From Ochromonadaceae sp. CCMP2298 (Eukaryota > Sar > Synurophyceae > Ochromonadales > Ochromonadaceae): a stretch of DNA of 14,274 bases. The stretch is taken from the NCBI GenBank assembly GCA_026770595.1, contig MU634219.1, positions 1 through 14,274 of the forward strand, given 5' to 3'. Numbering within the stretch: the stretch's first letter is position 1; each line of letters opens with the position of its first letter. The notes under the pieces were generated by a model, which worked only from the letters and a program-made list of their open reading frames with translations, was not told where the DNA came from and did no database searches. A program made the translations under genes and the position numbers. Below are positions 1 to 8,393 of this stretch, one piece after another.

Positions 1-241
1 CGAAAAAAGACTGGGAAAACTGGGCCGAGAACCACTCCTTTAGAGGGTTTTGAAACAGACGAGCCCTCAGCTGGAAAAAAAAACGGTTGGCTTAGTGCGT
101 TGGGAAGCCGCCGAGTTGCACACCTTCAACCTCTTCTTATTTTGGAATTCTTTCGTGTGTCTTTCATTGGAAGCGAGTCCAGCCCCTTCATTGCAATTCG
201 CGCCCTTCCGGCTCCGCCTCTGCCGAAGCTCGTGGTCAGCC
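1..241 (+). promoter_or_regulatory. Upstream region of the FN3 gene
   Basis: No gene is supported here. The reading frame of the downstream gene stays open back to about position 50 but contains no ATG before 242, so I treat the stretch as promoter and 5' leader. An AACGG core at 82-86, after an A-run, resembles the Myb-type cores seen upstream of the ARL13B and coiled-coil genes. I see no clear TATA box. Confidence 0.4.
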
Positions 242-1936
242 ATGCAGCGACTAGTGGACAAGATCGTGAACGAGTTCCAGCAGAACTGCGATTACGTGGA
301 GTTGTATGCTCTCGACGGAAATGGAGGTAAGTCTTGCTGTGCCGGACCAGCTGCTTTCGTCCAATCATAATCAGCTTCTTCACTTCCTCTCACAGACTCC
401 TTCGTGGTCTTCCAGGGAAGCATCTCGAAGCTGACAGTCTTTCCTTTCGCAAACATCCTCCGGCATCCCAGCTGCTTCTACTTCTTCACTGCATCTGCCA
501 TCCCTTTCAATCAGCCAGACCTGGAAGACTCAGTGCTGCAGAGAGACATCTGCTGGTTGACAGATCCTGCTCCTCCATACGCCAGCGCACGCTCGCATCA
601 TTCCATAAGTGTCTCCTGGCCCTTTGTCAGCTTCTGCGGAATCACCCCTCCCGTTTCCATAGAGACTGTTCAGTATATACTTGAGATCGCCGAGGGCGTG
701 GAGCATAAACCGGGCTATTTTACTAAATTCGTGAGTGACGTGTGCGCAGTGGACTACAAGCTGGTATGTGCGGGGCCAAATATCAACTCTACTACTATCA
801 ACGGCCTTCGTCCTGGGCGGTGGTACCACCTACGTCTGAGCATTGAGTATCTTGGGACCCGCTTTACAAGCGATACGGAGTCAATCTTCACATCCAAGTG
901 GTCTCCTTCCCCGCCTAGCATACCGCGTGTGCAGATCATTCCTGTGGCTAGTACCTTCGATCTGAAGGACGACCGACCAGTGCGTCTCGACATGTCCATC
1001 AGCTGGTACTCCGCCAACCACAACGGATCCAAAATCACATCTTACCAGCTTCAAGTGCAGCGGTTCGACAGAGAAGGCTGCGTGGTGGAGTCGATAGAGA
1101 CGAAGCAGAAGAGCCAGAAGAGGCAGGCGATGACTGGTCGGGACAAGATGGAGTCACCGGAGAGAGACAAGCGAGCCAACCAGTGGACCCAATCGCACGG
1201 CCGGAGTGCTCTGCAGATCCACAACTCCATGGTACTCGGTAAGCGCAGCCCTGTGAAGAACAGGTCGCTGCGGCTGGAGGACAAAGACAGCGGGGATGGG
1301 GGCAGGCCCCAAAGTTCCTCCAGTGATAAGCTGACCACGAGCCTGCCCCCGCTGGAGAATGCGACCTCTCCCGAAAGGCGGTACAAGTGGGAGATCGTGT
1401 ACGACAGCATGCTCACCAGTATGAAGTGCAGCAGCCCCAGTCAGGATCAGTCGGAGTGGCACATGCGTGTGCGCGCCCGAAACGCCGAGGGCTGGTCCGA
1501 CTTCGGCCCCATGCTCAAGATCAACTCTCAAACGCACCCCAGCTTATTTTCCCTCCCCCCTCCCGAAAATGCCTACGGCACGCACTATTATACCGCCCGC
1601 AGCGTGCAGAATTTCATGACGGGCCATGAGGCTGAGAACTATGAGCAAGATATTATAGCCAGCCAGCAGCAGGCCAGCCAGCAGCCTCCAGCCAGCCAGA
1701 TTCGGAAGAGTATCACTTTGCGCGAATTTGAGGGCCCGATGGATCAAGCAGGGAATATAAATCTGGAGGAGAAGAGCCTTTACTCTCCGACCTCGAAGCC
1801 ACCCACGCCGAAGCACGTGCTGCATTTCAAGCAAGGCACGGCATGGGACGCTCCCGCAGATGAGGCGCGCTCCCCTAAAAGTTACAGTACTGGCACGTTG
1901 CCGAAGGTTCTCGCCCGCACGCACACGTCGAGGTGA
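242..1936 (+). CDS. Fibronectin type III domain protein (2 exons)
   Basis: Exons 242-326 and 396-1936, joined across a 69-nt GTAAGT...CACAG intron (phase 1, GAC split), give 541 residues. ATG 242 is the first in-frame ATG and sits in a good context (GCCATG). Two FN3-type modules are visible. The first is at about residues 86-194 (APPYASARSHHSISVSW, then INGLRPGRWYHLRLS). The second is at about 199-407 (PPSIPRVQ, SISWYSANHNGSKITSYQLQ, WHMRVRARNAEGWSDFGP) and is split by a charged insertion of about 100 residues (253-357). The C-terminal 130 residues are low-complexity, with an Ala-Ser-Gln repeat encoded near 1659-1699. There is no signal peptide, so the protein is probably intracellular. FN3 domains are protein-binding beta-sandwiches; the specific role is unknown. 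The pyrimidine-rich, hydrophobic segment at about 437-510 may hide another intron, so residues 40-75 are the least certain. The 3' end converges on the next gene. Confidence 0.72.
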
Positions 1937-2071
1937 AGGCGAAACGATAATCCCCTCGGCGATAGATTTATCCCTCTTATTAGATTTATCAAAACAAACA
2001 GAATCTAAAATACAAGAATAGCCACGAAATGTTTAATATGTACCGGTAATTATAAACCACGAAATGAGAGC
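1937..2071. other. Convergent 3' intergenic region with short duplications
   Basis: These 135 bp separate the stops of two convergent genes and must hold both polyadenylation regions. They contain two short direct repeats: TAGATTTATC at 1963-1972 and 1981-1990, and CCACGAAATG at 2022-2031 and 2058-2067. No canonical AATAAA stands out. Confidence 0.5.
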
Positions 2072-3028
2072 TCATTTGATGGTTTTCTTGGCGTTTATGG
2101 AGTCGATCACGTTCTGTATGTCGGAGTGAAGGTCGGTGTACTGGTTGATCGTGGCGCTATCGGGGTGATTTTCTGTCTTTTTCTTGAGCGTCATCAGCTG
2201 CTCATACTGGGCTTTTATGCGCTCCTGCTCTGCTTTCTTCCTATCCGCAGCGGAGGGTACCTTCTTCGTATCAGAAGAAACACGTAGAGCGACGGCGGAT
2301 CTCTGCGATTCTTGCTTTGGGCTTGCTTTCGCCTGTGTCTGAGGACTAGCAGAGGCAGCAGAGTCAGAGGGTGAATGTGGTGACCCTGTTCCCCTAGCCT
2401 TACCAGGGGAGGCCTTCTCAAGGGAGTTGGAGTCAACAACGCACTCCTTTTGCGCGTTCTCAACGGCCCGCTGCAGCTGTGGGATGTTCCCAGAGGAGGC
2501 GAACATCTCGATGATGTTGGACAGGTAGCGGCGCACCTTGGAGACTGTCCGAGAGTTCTCCATCGTGTCCAGCTTATCAGTTAGATACTTCTGCACCATC
2601 AGATCGCAAAAGTCCCCCCGAAACTCATCGTCCGGACAACGGATGGGCGATTTGTCAACCAGGGCGAGGATCTCATTGCAAAAGAGGGAAAGCTGCCGAA
2701 TCGCGTCGGCATCTTGTACCTCGTAGGCCAGCGCGATTTGAGAGCGCTCCTTTTGGTATGGAGCTCTGACGACGGGCGGTGCGCGAAACTTAGTAGTGAG
2801 CTCCTCAAGAATGTCCTTGTCGTCATAGTCCTCCAATGGATTGTCCAGATTTACCTCCATGCGTCGTCGCTCAGGACTGCTGCTGTGGTTCTTTTCCCGC
2901 CGAGCTTGCCTCTCCTTGAACTTCCGACTCTTCGCTTGCAGACTCGCACGACGCGAGTGGTATATCCTACTCAAACACTCCTCCACAATGGTGATGGTGT
3001 CCACGTGCTCGCCTTTGCCGTGGTTCAT
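2072..3028 (-). CDS. Hypothetical basic helical protein, 318 aa
   Basis: An uninterrupted 318-codon frame starts at ATG 3028 and ends at TGA 2072-2074. I do not recognise the family. Residues 1-55 are strongly basic and charged (QAKSRKFKERQARREK), followed by an acidic stretch near 60-80. Residues 100-190 look alpha-helical with regularly spaced hydrophobics (IRQLSLFCNEILALVD, FCDLMVQKYLTDKLD, VRRYLSNIIEMFASSG), suggesting a helical-repeat or bundle fold. Residues 200-260 are Ser/Ala/Pro-rich and probably disordered, and the last 55 residues look coiled-coil. There is no signal peptide or membrane segment, so it is probably cytosolic or cytoskeletal. It diverges from ARL13B across an unusual shared promoter, which hints at co-expression, but function is not assigned. 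The frame is coherent and compositionally protein-like, so I believe it is a real gene; an upstream exon cannot be excluded. Confidence 0.7.
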   Translation of the reverse strand: MNHGKGEHVDTITIVEECLSRIYHSRRASLQAKSRKFKERQARREKNHSSSPERRRMEVNLDNPLEDYDDKDILEELTTKFRAPPVVRAPYQKERSQIALAYEVQDADAIRQLSLFCNEILALVDKSPIRCPDDEFRGDFCDLMVQKYLTDKLDTMENSRTVSKVRRYLSNIIEMFASSGNIPQLQRAVENAQKECVVDSNSLEKASPGKARGTGSPHSPSDSAASASPQTQAKASPKQESQRSAVALRVSSDTKKVPSAADRKKAEQERIKAQYEQLMTLKKKTENHPDSATINQYTDLHSDIQNVIDSINAKKTIK

Positions 3029-3842
3029 CTTGCAGATAAGACTTCAGGAGGATGCTAAAACACACCTGACGAGGGGACAACAACCTCTCAGCTAGTCCAG
3101 AGCAGTCGTTCGTCCGGATATCGGCCTTGCGGCTTCGTCTGCGAAATGAGACTGGGCCGATGTCAAGGGTGCGAACTTTCCTTCACAGATTCACAAGAGG
3201 ACCACCACTGTGTGAGCCAGCAAGTGATGAGGCAAGAGAAGCTTTGAACTCGTGTAACGGTTGTGTAACGGCGGCCGCTCTCTGCAAAAACCGTGGAGTC
3301 CTCTCCAAATTCTTGGACTGCCAAAACCGTCAAAACACCCGGCAAACGCGCCTAAACCAAAATAAATAATCGCTAAATGATGCAATATAATAATGTTTTA
3401 TCCATTGTAATGGTAATTTTAGTAATGTAATTAATTTATTGCACATCATAAAAATTGTATCTCAAAATCGAAATTTAAAAAACCCACCTTTGGACCCGAT
3501 ATAAAATATTCTAATATATCGATTTCAAAATACAATTTATATGATGTGCAATATTGTTATTACATGGCTAAAATGAGCTTATTCATTGATGCAACATCAA
3601 TATATATCATCTTAAAGCTGTTCTTCCGTTTTGGTTTAAGCGCGTTTGGCGGTTTATTGGCAGTCCTGGGCGACGGTTTTTACACTCGCTGAAATGTAAC
3701 GGCTCTTTCAGGCAGCGCAAAACTACTGCAAAACGCTTTGCACCGTTGGGGGGGTCCATGCTTTGCTGTTGTTCTTCCGTTGATCATTTGCCACTGTCTT
3801 TCCTCTGCTTTCTCTGCGAGATCAGAACGAGCTGCAAGGGCG
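3029..3842. promoter_or_regulatory. Divergent promoter region between gene 2 and ARL13B
   Basis: These 814 bp without a supported gene lie between two divergent start codons. The centre is strongly AT-rich and forms a long imperfect inverted repeat (separate entry). GTAACGG occurs three times just outside the AT-rich core, at 3254-3260, 3265-3271 and 3696-3702. It matches the YAACKG core bound by Myb-type factors in general, but the factor here is unknown. A TATAAAA string lies near 3500 in the centre of the inverted repeat. The small frames in this stretch look like chance. Confidence 0.5.
3286..3681. repeat. Long imperfect inverted repeat (about 0.4 kb, AT-rich)
   Basis: The segment 3379-3471 pairs with the reverse complement of 3519-3611 over 93 nt without gaps; my hand count gives 69 matches (about 74%). 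The best block is ATTGCACATCATA at 3438-3450, matched perfectly on the other arm. Outside it, 3341-3362 matches 3629-3650 inverted (20 of 22), GGACTGCCAA at 3315-3324 matches the opposite arm near 3658-3667, and AAAAACCGT at 3286-3294 matches ACGGTTTTT at 3673-3681. The loop is about 47 nt. No coding capacity is seen. It could be an old foldback or MITE-type element, or a duplicated-and-inverted promoter module serving both divergent genes. I found no convincing target-site duplication. Confidence 0.8.
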
Positions 3843-5261
3843 ATGTCGTCCCTGCTCCACGATGCCACGCCGTACGGCATCAAGGCGTTACGGCAGATGC
3901 GAGACAAGCGCCTCCCAACGAAGAGGTACACGAAGCAAATCAGCCAAACATATGACTACTTCCTGGAGAAAGTGGACCCCATTGTGGGTGCGTGTATCAC
4001 CCATCTTCTGTGCGACCAGCCGCCAGATATATTGGTCGCAATGAAGGCCTTCTTGGCTGCGAAGAAAGCAAACATCAACATCGAATCGAAGGTGGGCGAT
4101 CACAATGCGCACCATCCCAGAAAGGAGCTCAAAGTCTTCCTAGCCACCAACATTGGGCCTATCATCTCCAAGCTTGTGAATCGGATCGCAATAGAGCGAC
4201 CGGAGAACGTGTTGGACTTCATGACTGCTGAGTTGGACAAGATGATCGCCGGAGAAGACGAAGTCACAGTCGAAATCAAAGTAAAGACACCTGAACTCAA
4301 AGTCGTAGAGACCAAGGCCGACTTCGAGAAGAGTAACACACTGCAGATAGCTGTGATAGGCTTAGGTGGCGGTGGGAAGTCCACACTGCTGAACCAGATG
4401 CAGGGCAAGTTCGACAGCAAGACGAAGCCGACGATTGGCTTCCGGCCTATCTCGATGATGCTCTCGGAAAACACCAAGATACGATTCTACGACCTGGGGG
4501 GCGGGAAGAAGATCAGAGATATATGGAACCAGTACTACCACGATGTGCATGCGGTGCTCTATGTGGTGGATGGCAGCACCAAGGCGGAGGATATGGAGGA
4601 GTGCGTGAGAGTGTTCAAGAGCACCATCGCTAGTGAGTATCTTATCGACAAACCCCTCCTAGTGCTGACCAACAAGCAAGACTTGGAGGGCGCCATCCCC
4701 GCCGCGCAGTGGGCAGATATTCTCAAAACACAAGGCAATGTCCATTTTGCGGACGTGAGCTGTCCCCCTGCTGACCCTGAGGCAGCGGAGGAGGTCACGG
4801 CGGACCCGCGTATAGAGACAGCTCTCGAGTGGCTGCTCCACCAAGCCATGGAAGGCTTCGACGTCTTGAACGAGCGCGTGAAGATCGACAGTCAGAAAAA
4901 GAGTGCAGAAGAGGCGGCGAAGCGCGTGGCGAAGGAGAGAAAGGTGCTCAAGAACAAGATCGCTAGTGCGTTTATCGAGCTGGCCAGTGCCGAGTACATC
5001 GCCGAGATGCAGATCGAAGCAGAGCCCTCGAACGTCTTCTCCGAGCAAGATGGGCTCGAATACATGGCTTCTGAGATCGGCGGGGATGTTCCCGGGTTGT
5101 CAGACATTGCCCGGAAGGTTGCAGCGGGTGTGGGATACCAAAAATTAGCACTCTTAATCATTGGCGGCCTGAAGGCCCCTGTGAGCAAGAAGAAGACGCC
5201 GATGGACTGGGATGAGATTTATGCACTTGTCGTATCATTGAGGAGAGAGCTTGGATTGTAA
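3843..5261 (+). CDS. ARL13B: ARL13B-like ciliary small GTPase with N-terminal docking domains
   Basis: Single exon, 472 residues. ATG 3843 is the first ATG in frame; the open frame extends upstream without one. The Arf-like domain runs from about residue 166 to 345: P-loop GLGGGGKST (173-181), switch I TKPTIGF (194-200), G3 DLGGG (217-221) and NKQD (277-280). Having Gly where most Arf proteins have the catalytic Gln, together with the KKIRDIWNQYY that follows and the C-terminal FDVLNERV plus charged coiled coil (339-375), is the ARL13B signature. ARL13B sits in the ciliary membrane compartment and acts as the exchange factor for ARL3. Residues 39-75 and 93-137 each resemble an RIIa/Dpy-30 docking-dimerisation helix pair (YFLEKVDPIVGACITHLL; VFLATNIGPIISKLVNRI followed by ERPENVLDF). 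The N-terminal paired cysteines that are palmitoylated in animal ARL13B are absent, and I see no clear RVxP targeting motif. An out-of-frame ATG at 3758 opens a frame running to 3955 across the start, so transcription may begin downstream of it. Confidence 0.93.
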   Translation: MSSLLHDATPYGIKALRQMRDKRLPTKRYTKQISQTYDYFLEKVDPIVGACITHLLCDQPPDILVAMKAFLAAKKANINIESKVGDHNAHHPRKELKVFLATNIGPIISKLVNRIAIERPENVLDFMTAELDKMIAGEDEVTVEIKVKTPELKVVETKADFEKSNTLQIAVIGLGGGGKSTLLNQMQGKFDSKTKPTIGFRPISMMLSENTKIRFYDLGGGKKIRDIWNQYYHDVHAVLYVVDGSTKAEDMEECVRVFKSTIASEYLIDKPLLVLTNKQDLEGAIPAAQWADILKTQGNVHFADVSCPPADPEAAEEVTADPRIETALEWLLHQAMEGFDVLNERVKIDSQKKSAEEAAKRVAKERKVLKNKIASAFIELASAEYIAEMQIEAEPSNVFSEQDGLEYMASEIGGDVPGLSDIARKVAAGVGYQKLALLIIGGLKAPVSKKKTPMDWDEIYALVVSLRRELGL

Positions 5262-5556
5262 GGTTGAGAAGAATTGAATTGTGTAATTAAGACGATGGTA
5301 TTGCAGTAGTTTTGATCCTTCGTCCGCACAAACGATAAAAAGAGAGCGAGGGTGGGATCCAAAGAAGAGAAGGGGTCCCCGTGAAGATGTATACAACCGT
5401 TACAACTCACTACTCAATCAGCATAACTTTAGACTAGACTAGGCATGGATGAAAGAAAAAATTTCGACGTAAGCTATTATGATGTGATGTGGAGACAACT
5501 TTTAGGGCCTCTAGACATACGGAACATACGGAACTTGTAATGTGACATTTTGCTTA
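5262..5556. other. Convergent 3' intergenic region
   Basis: These 295 bp lie between the stops of ARL13B (+) and VTC4 (-) and presumably hold both 3' UTRs. No gene is supported. A perfect tandem 9-mer ACATACGGA occurs at 5515-5523 and 5524-5532. A CCGTTAC string (complement of GTAACGG) at 5397-5403 is a background copy of the promoter-associated heptamer. Confidence 0.5.
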
Positions 5557-8023
5557 TCAGTCTAGTCCATTTTCGAGAATCTCAGAAACCTGCGTTGGGG
5601 TGTGCGGATGGTCGGAGAATAGAGTGGTTATGGGCGCAGTGAAACAGGCGCAGTGACAGGTGCAGTGACACGAGTGCAGTGACAGCGCAGTCATATGGGC
5701 AACATTGAGGATGCTTACCTTGAAGTAGAGCTGCACCAGCATCGCAGCGATGAGCAGGGAGCACAGGAGGATGGGCCCAAAGGGATCGTCCCACCTGTCC
5801 GTATCGCGTGTCTTGATCTTTTCGCTCCGCCACAAGAACGTCGTCAAAGCGTATCCGATGAAGACCAGCGATAGGGGCATCATCACGATGGCGTAGAACT
5901 GCGCCTGGCCTGAAGGGGGGAAAGGGGCAAAGGGGGAAAGGGGGAAGGATGAGAAACTAGGTAAATATGAAATGATGGAACGGGCTGGGAACCTACCAGT
6001 GTCGCTGGTGAATGCCAGCACTGCGATGGAAATGGAGGAGATGACGACTGCCATGTGCAGCCACTTGATGAACGTGCGCTCGTTGGCGAAAAACAGCTTG
6101 GGCTCCACCTTCTGCACAGTCATGCGGTCTGAGTGGAAGGGCTGCGCCCACTCGCAGGCTAAGCACTCCACATCGTCCTCGAACATGTTGGAGCGCTGGT
6201 ACTGGATCGAGTCTAGTGCGTTCAGCGTAGAGCTGTCCAGGCGCTCCCGTTGCGAGGGCTCGACACGCGGAACCGGCTTTGCCGTCTCTTTGACGCCCTT
6301 CACCTTGCCCTGGCTGTCGTGGGGCAGCAGGTGCTGGTAGACCTGGTTCGCTCCTGCGGAGGTTACGAGCAAGTGCGCTGCGCCGGACTGGCGGATACTG
6401 TCTGCCAGGGTGGCATCGTCGATCCAGTAGGGCACTGCGCGCACGTCCTCGGGCATAATGACAGAAGAGCCGTGTATGAACTTGGAGAACTTGTGCACCT
6501 CGAGCAGCTTGCCCGACAGCAGCATGTCGCTCACCCACTCAGGCGTGTCGTTCCCCTCCTGAAGCTGTAATTTCACCTCCAGCACGCCGTGCGGAAAGCG
6601 CGTGATTTCGTTAAGGGGTACGGCGATGCTGGGGTCGCGGAACCACCTCTGTCCATCTGTGGTTTCCTTCGTCCGCTCCGAAATCATGCACAGGTTGGTG
6701 TCCAGCGAGACGCGCACTGTGGCGTCGAAGGGGATCTGGAAGGCCGTGCGCATGTACTGAGTACGCATAGTAGGCACCAGCTGCTTGCTGTTGATGGCCT
6801 GGATGACCTCCCTCACCAGCTCGTACCACTCCCTTAGCTCCTCGGCCCCTTTTCCCTTCGCCTTGAGGCGCTCCAGCTCCCCCTGCACGTCGAACTTACC
6901 CTGCAGCAGCGACTTCACCTGGTTCTCCTTGATGATAAAGCGCTCCTTCACGCTCACCTCGCCAGCCCAGCTCTCCCGGTGTGTTTTCCGCTCCACGAAG
7001 ACTAGCTCCGGTATGCCTGTGCCGTACCAGCGGAAGCGCAGTGCTATCGCACCGGGAGACTTCTCCAGGCGGCCGTGGTATAGCTCCATGGCTGAGTTGT
7101 CCAGGTAGACGGAGTTCACGAGCTGGCTGTCCACCTCGCCTGCCATCGTGTTCTGCAGGAAGACCGGCAGGTGCTGCAGGATGGTGTACTTGATGGAGGA
7201 GATGTTCTCCGTGTGCACCCAGTACTTGCGAGTGGAGCGCACGAAGTTCTGCGCGGCCTCTTCCTTCGCCTCCACCTCCTCGTCTCCCCTGAGCGCGCTG
7301 TACACCCTGCTCATGGACACGATCACGTCAGAATAGTCCCCCCGCACCCAGGACTGGTCGTGCAGTCTAGAGGTGTAGAAAGCCTTGCAGGGGTTGGGCA
7401 GGCGTCTATCGTGCTTCTTAAGAATCTTGTGGAATCCCGTGAAGTTCATGTTCACGTACTTCTCAAGTTTGAGGAAATCCTCGCCAGCCTTCTCCACGCG
7501 GGAGCGCTGCAGGGCCGCCATTTCTGCGTTGTTCTTGCTGGTGCCCGAGCCCAGTGACCCCACAGAACCCTCAGCCTCGGACAGAGTGCGGCGAATGAGC
7601 TCCACCTATAGGATGCAAAAGGTCAGCGCAGGCGATGGCGGTTGCGGAGTAGAGGGGTACACTACAGAGAGCGAATGCTTACCTGGTGCTTGGTGAACTG
7701 CTCAATTTTTCTCATCTCTCTTTCCAGAAAGGCGTAAAAGTCCTCCTGTGATATGCCACTGTCCAGCCGCTGCGTGGGCATGCCGGCAGCGTTCGTGGGT
7801 CGGGAAATGCTCAGCGACGCTCCTGCAAGAGAAGGGTAAGCGGGTAAGTCATTCGTTTCTGCAATCGAATGCAATTAAAATCACCTTTCTCGCCAGTATT
7901 TTGCGGGTTCATGATATGCAGCTCCTCCAGCTTGGAAATCATGGTCTTCAGCGCATCGTAGTCCAGGTACGAGCTCTGCCATTCTGGCACCTTCTGCGTT
8001 GCCAAATACTGTCCAAACTTCAT
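5557..8023 (-). CDS. VTC4: VTC4-like polyphosphate polymerase (SPX-VTC-DUF202)
   Basis: Five exons on the minus strand: 8023-7885, 7822-7683, 7605-5997, 5909-5719 and 5589-5557 (703 residues, close to the ~720 of yeast Vtc4). All introns are GT-AG, with phases 1, 0, 1, 0. The SPX domain occupies about residues 1-200, starting MKFGQYL, with the ligand-binding Tyr22 and Lys26 and the lysine-rich KILKKHDR at about 153-160 that bind inositol pyrophosphates in this family. The catalytic VTC domain (about 210-480) shows ALRFRWYG (Arg283, Arg285), VERKTHRESW, LEVKLQ (Glu436) and LEVHKFSKF (Lys468), matching the basic tunnel that polymerises ATP gamma-phosphate into polyphosphate. Three membrane helices (about 608-626, 634-654, 671-689) form the DUF202 anchor through which the chain is thought to be moved into acidocalcisomes or vacuoles. 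The last exon encodes only 10 residues. The two 3'-most introns are multiples of three without in-frame stops. The start is shared with the divergent HPPD promoter. Confidence 0.95.
5636..5693. repeat. Degenerate GCAGTGACA tandem repeat inside VTC4 intron 4
   Basis: GCAGTGA occurs at 5636, 5650, 5662 and 5676, with a variant GCAGTCA at 5687; spacings are 14, 12, 14 and 11 nt. The repeat lies wholly inside the last VTC4 intron (5590-5718). On the gene's strand it reads TCACTGC and, if retained, would encode a Cys/His-rich run. Confidence 0.8.
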
Positions 8024-8109
8024 GGCGCTGAGGTCGCCGCGGTGGTGCAAATGCAGAAAAAATCAAAGTCCTGGGCACTCGGATGCTTGGAAAGTGAAGC
8101 TATACAGCG

Positions 8110-8134
8110 TGAGAATGTGATGCCAACGCAATCA
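8110..8134 (+). repeat. Direct repeat, copy 1 (VTC4/HPPD promoter)
   Basis: TGAGAATGTGATG at 8110-8122 followed by CCAACGCAATC. The partner copy lies at 8368-8393. It is about 87 bp upstream of the VTC4 start codon on the opposite strand. Confidence 0.7.
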
Positions 8135-8367
8135 TCCCTCTTTTCTCAGTTCTGCTCTCCTTGCAATTTTTCCCCGCTCCAGGCGCTCGAAGATTCGGCT
8201 CTTTCATCAAAACCCACTCGAAAGTGCGCCATGAGGGCTTTTAAAGAATATCAGCCCAAAATAGTGGGAAGAAAAAATCTTGCCAAGATTTGTCGACACC
8301 TCCTTCTCGCTGCCTCTCCCACGCCAGAAGTTCAACACCTCCACTGGTAAGTTATGTGGATGAAGGA

Positions 8368-8393
8368 TGAGAATGTGATGTTCAACACAATCG
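8368..8393 (+). repeat. Direct repeat, copy 2 (just upstream of HPPD)
   Basis: TGAGAATGTGATG at 8368-8380 followed by TTCAACACAATC. It differs from copy 1 by one inserted base and a few substitutions and ends about 25 bp before the HPPD start codon. Confidence 0.7.

Noticed and set aside
1154-1537. Antisense open frame inside the FN3 gene (127 codons)
   Set aside because: It lies wholly within a coherent coding exon on the other strand, has no domain-like pattern, and looks like a GC-driven shadow.
3127-3385. Several 60-80 codon frames in the ARL13B upstream region
   Set aside because: They overlap each other on both strands, lack protein-like patterns, and run into the AT-rich inverted repeat.
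3738-3842. N-terminal extension of ARL13B from a TTG, hydrophobic and signal-like
   Set aside because: No ATG is in frame; non-ATG starts are rare in nuclear genes, and ATG 3843 begins a sensible protein. A spliced upstream exon cannot be excluded.
7748-8350. 200-codon plus-strand frame across the VTC4 5' end
   Set aside because: Most of it is antisense to VTC4 exons 1 and 2 and their intron. Only its last ~40 codons are considered, as a possible HPPD exon.
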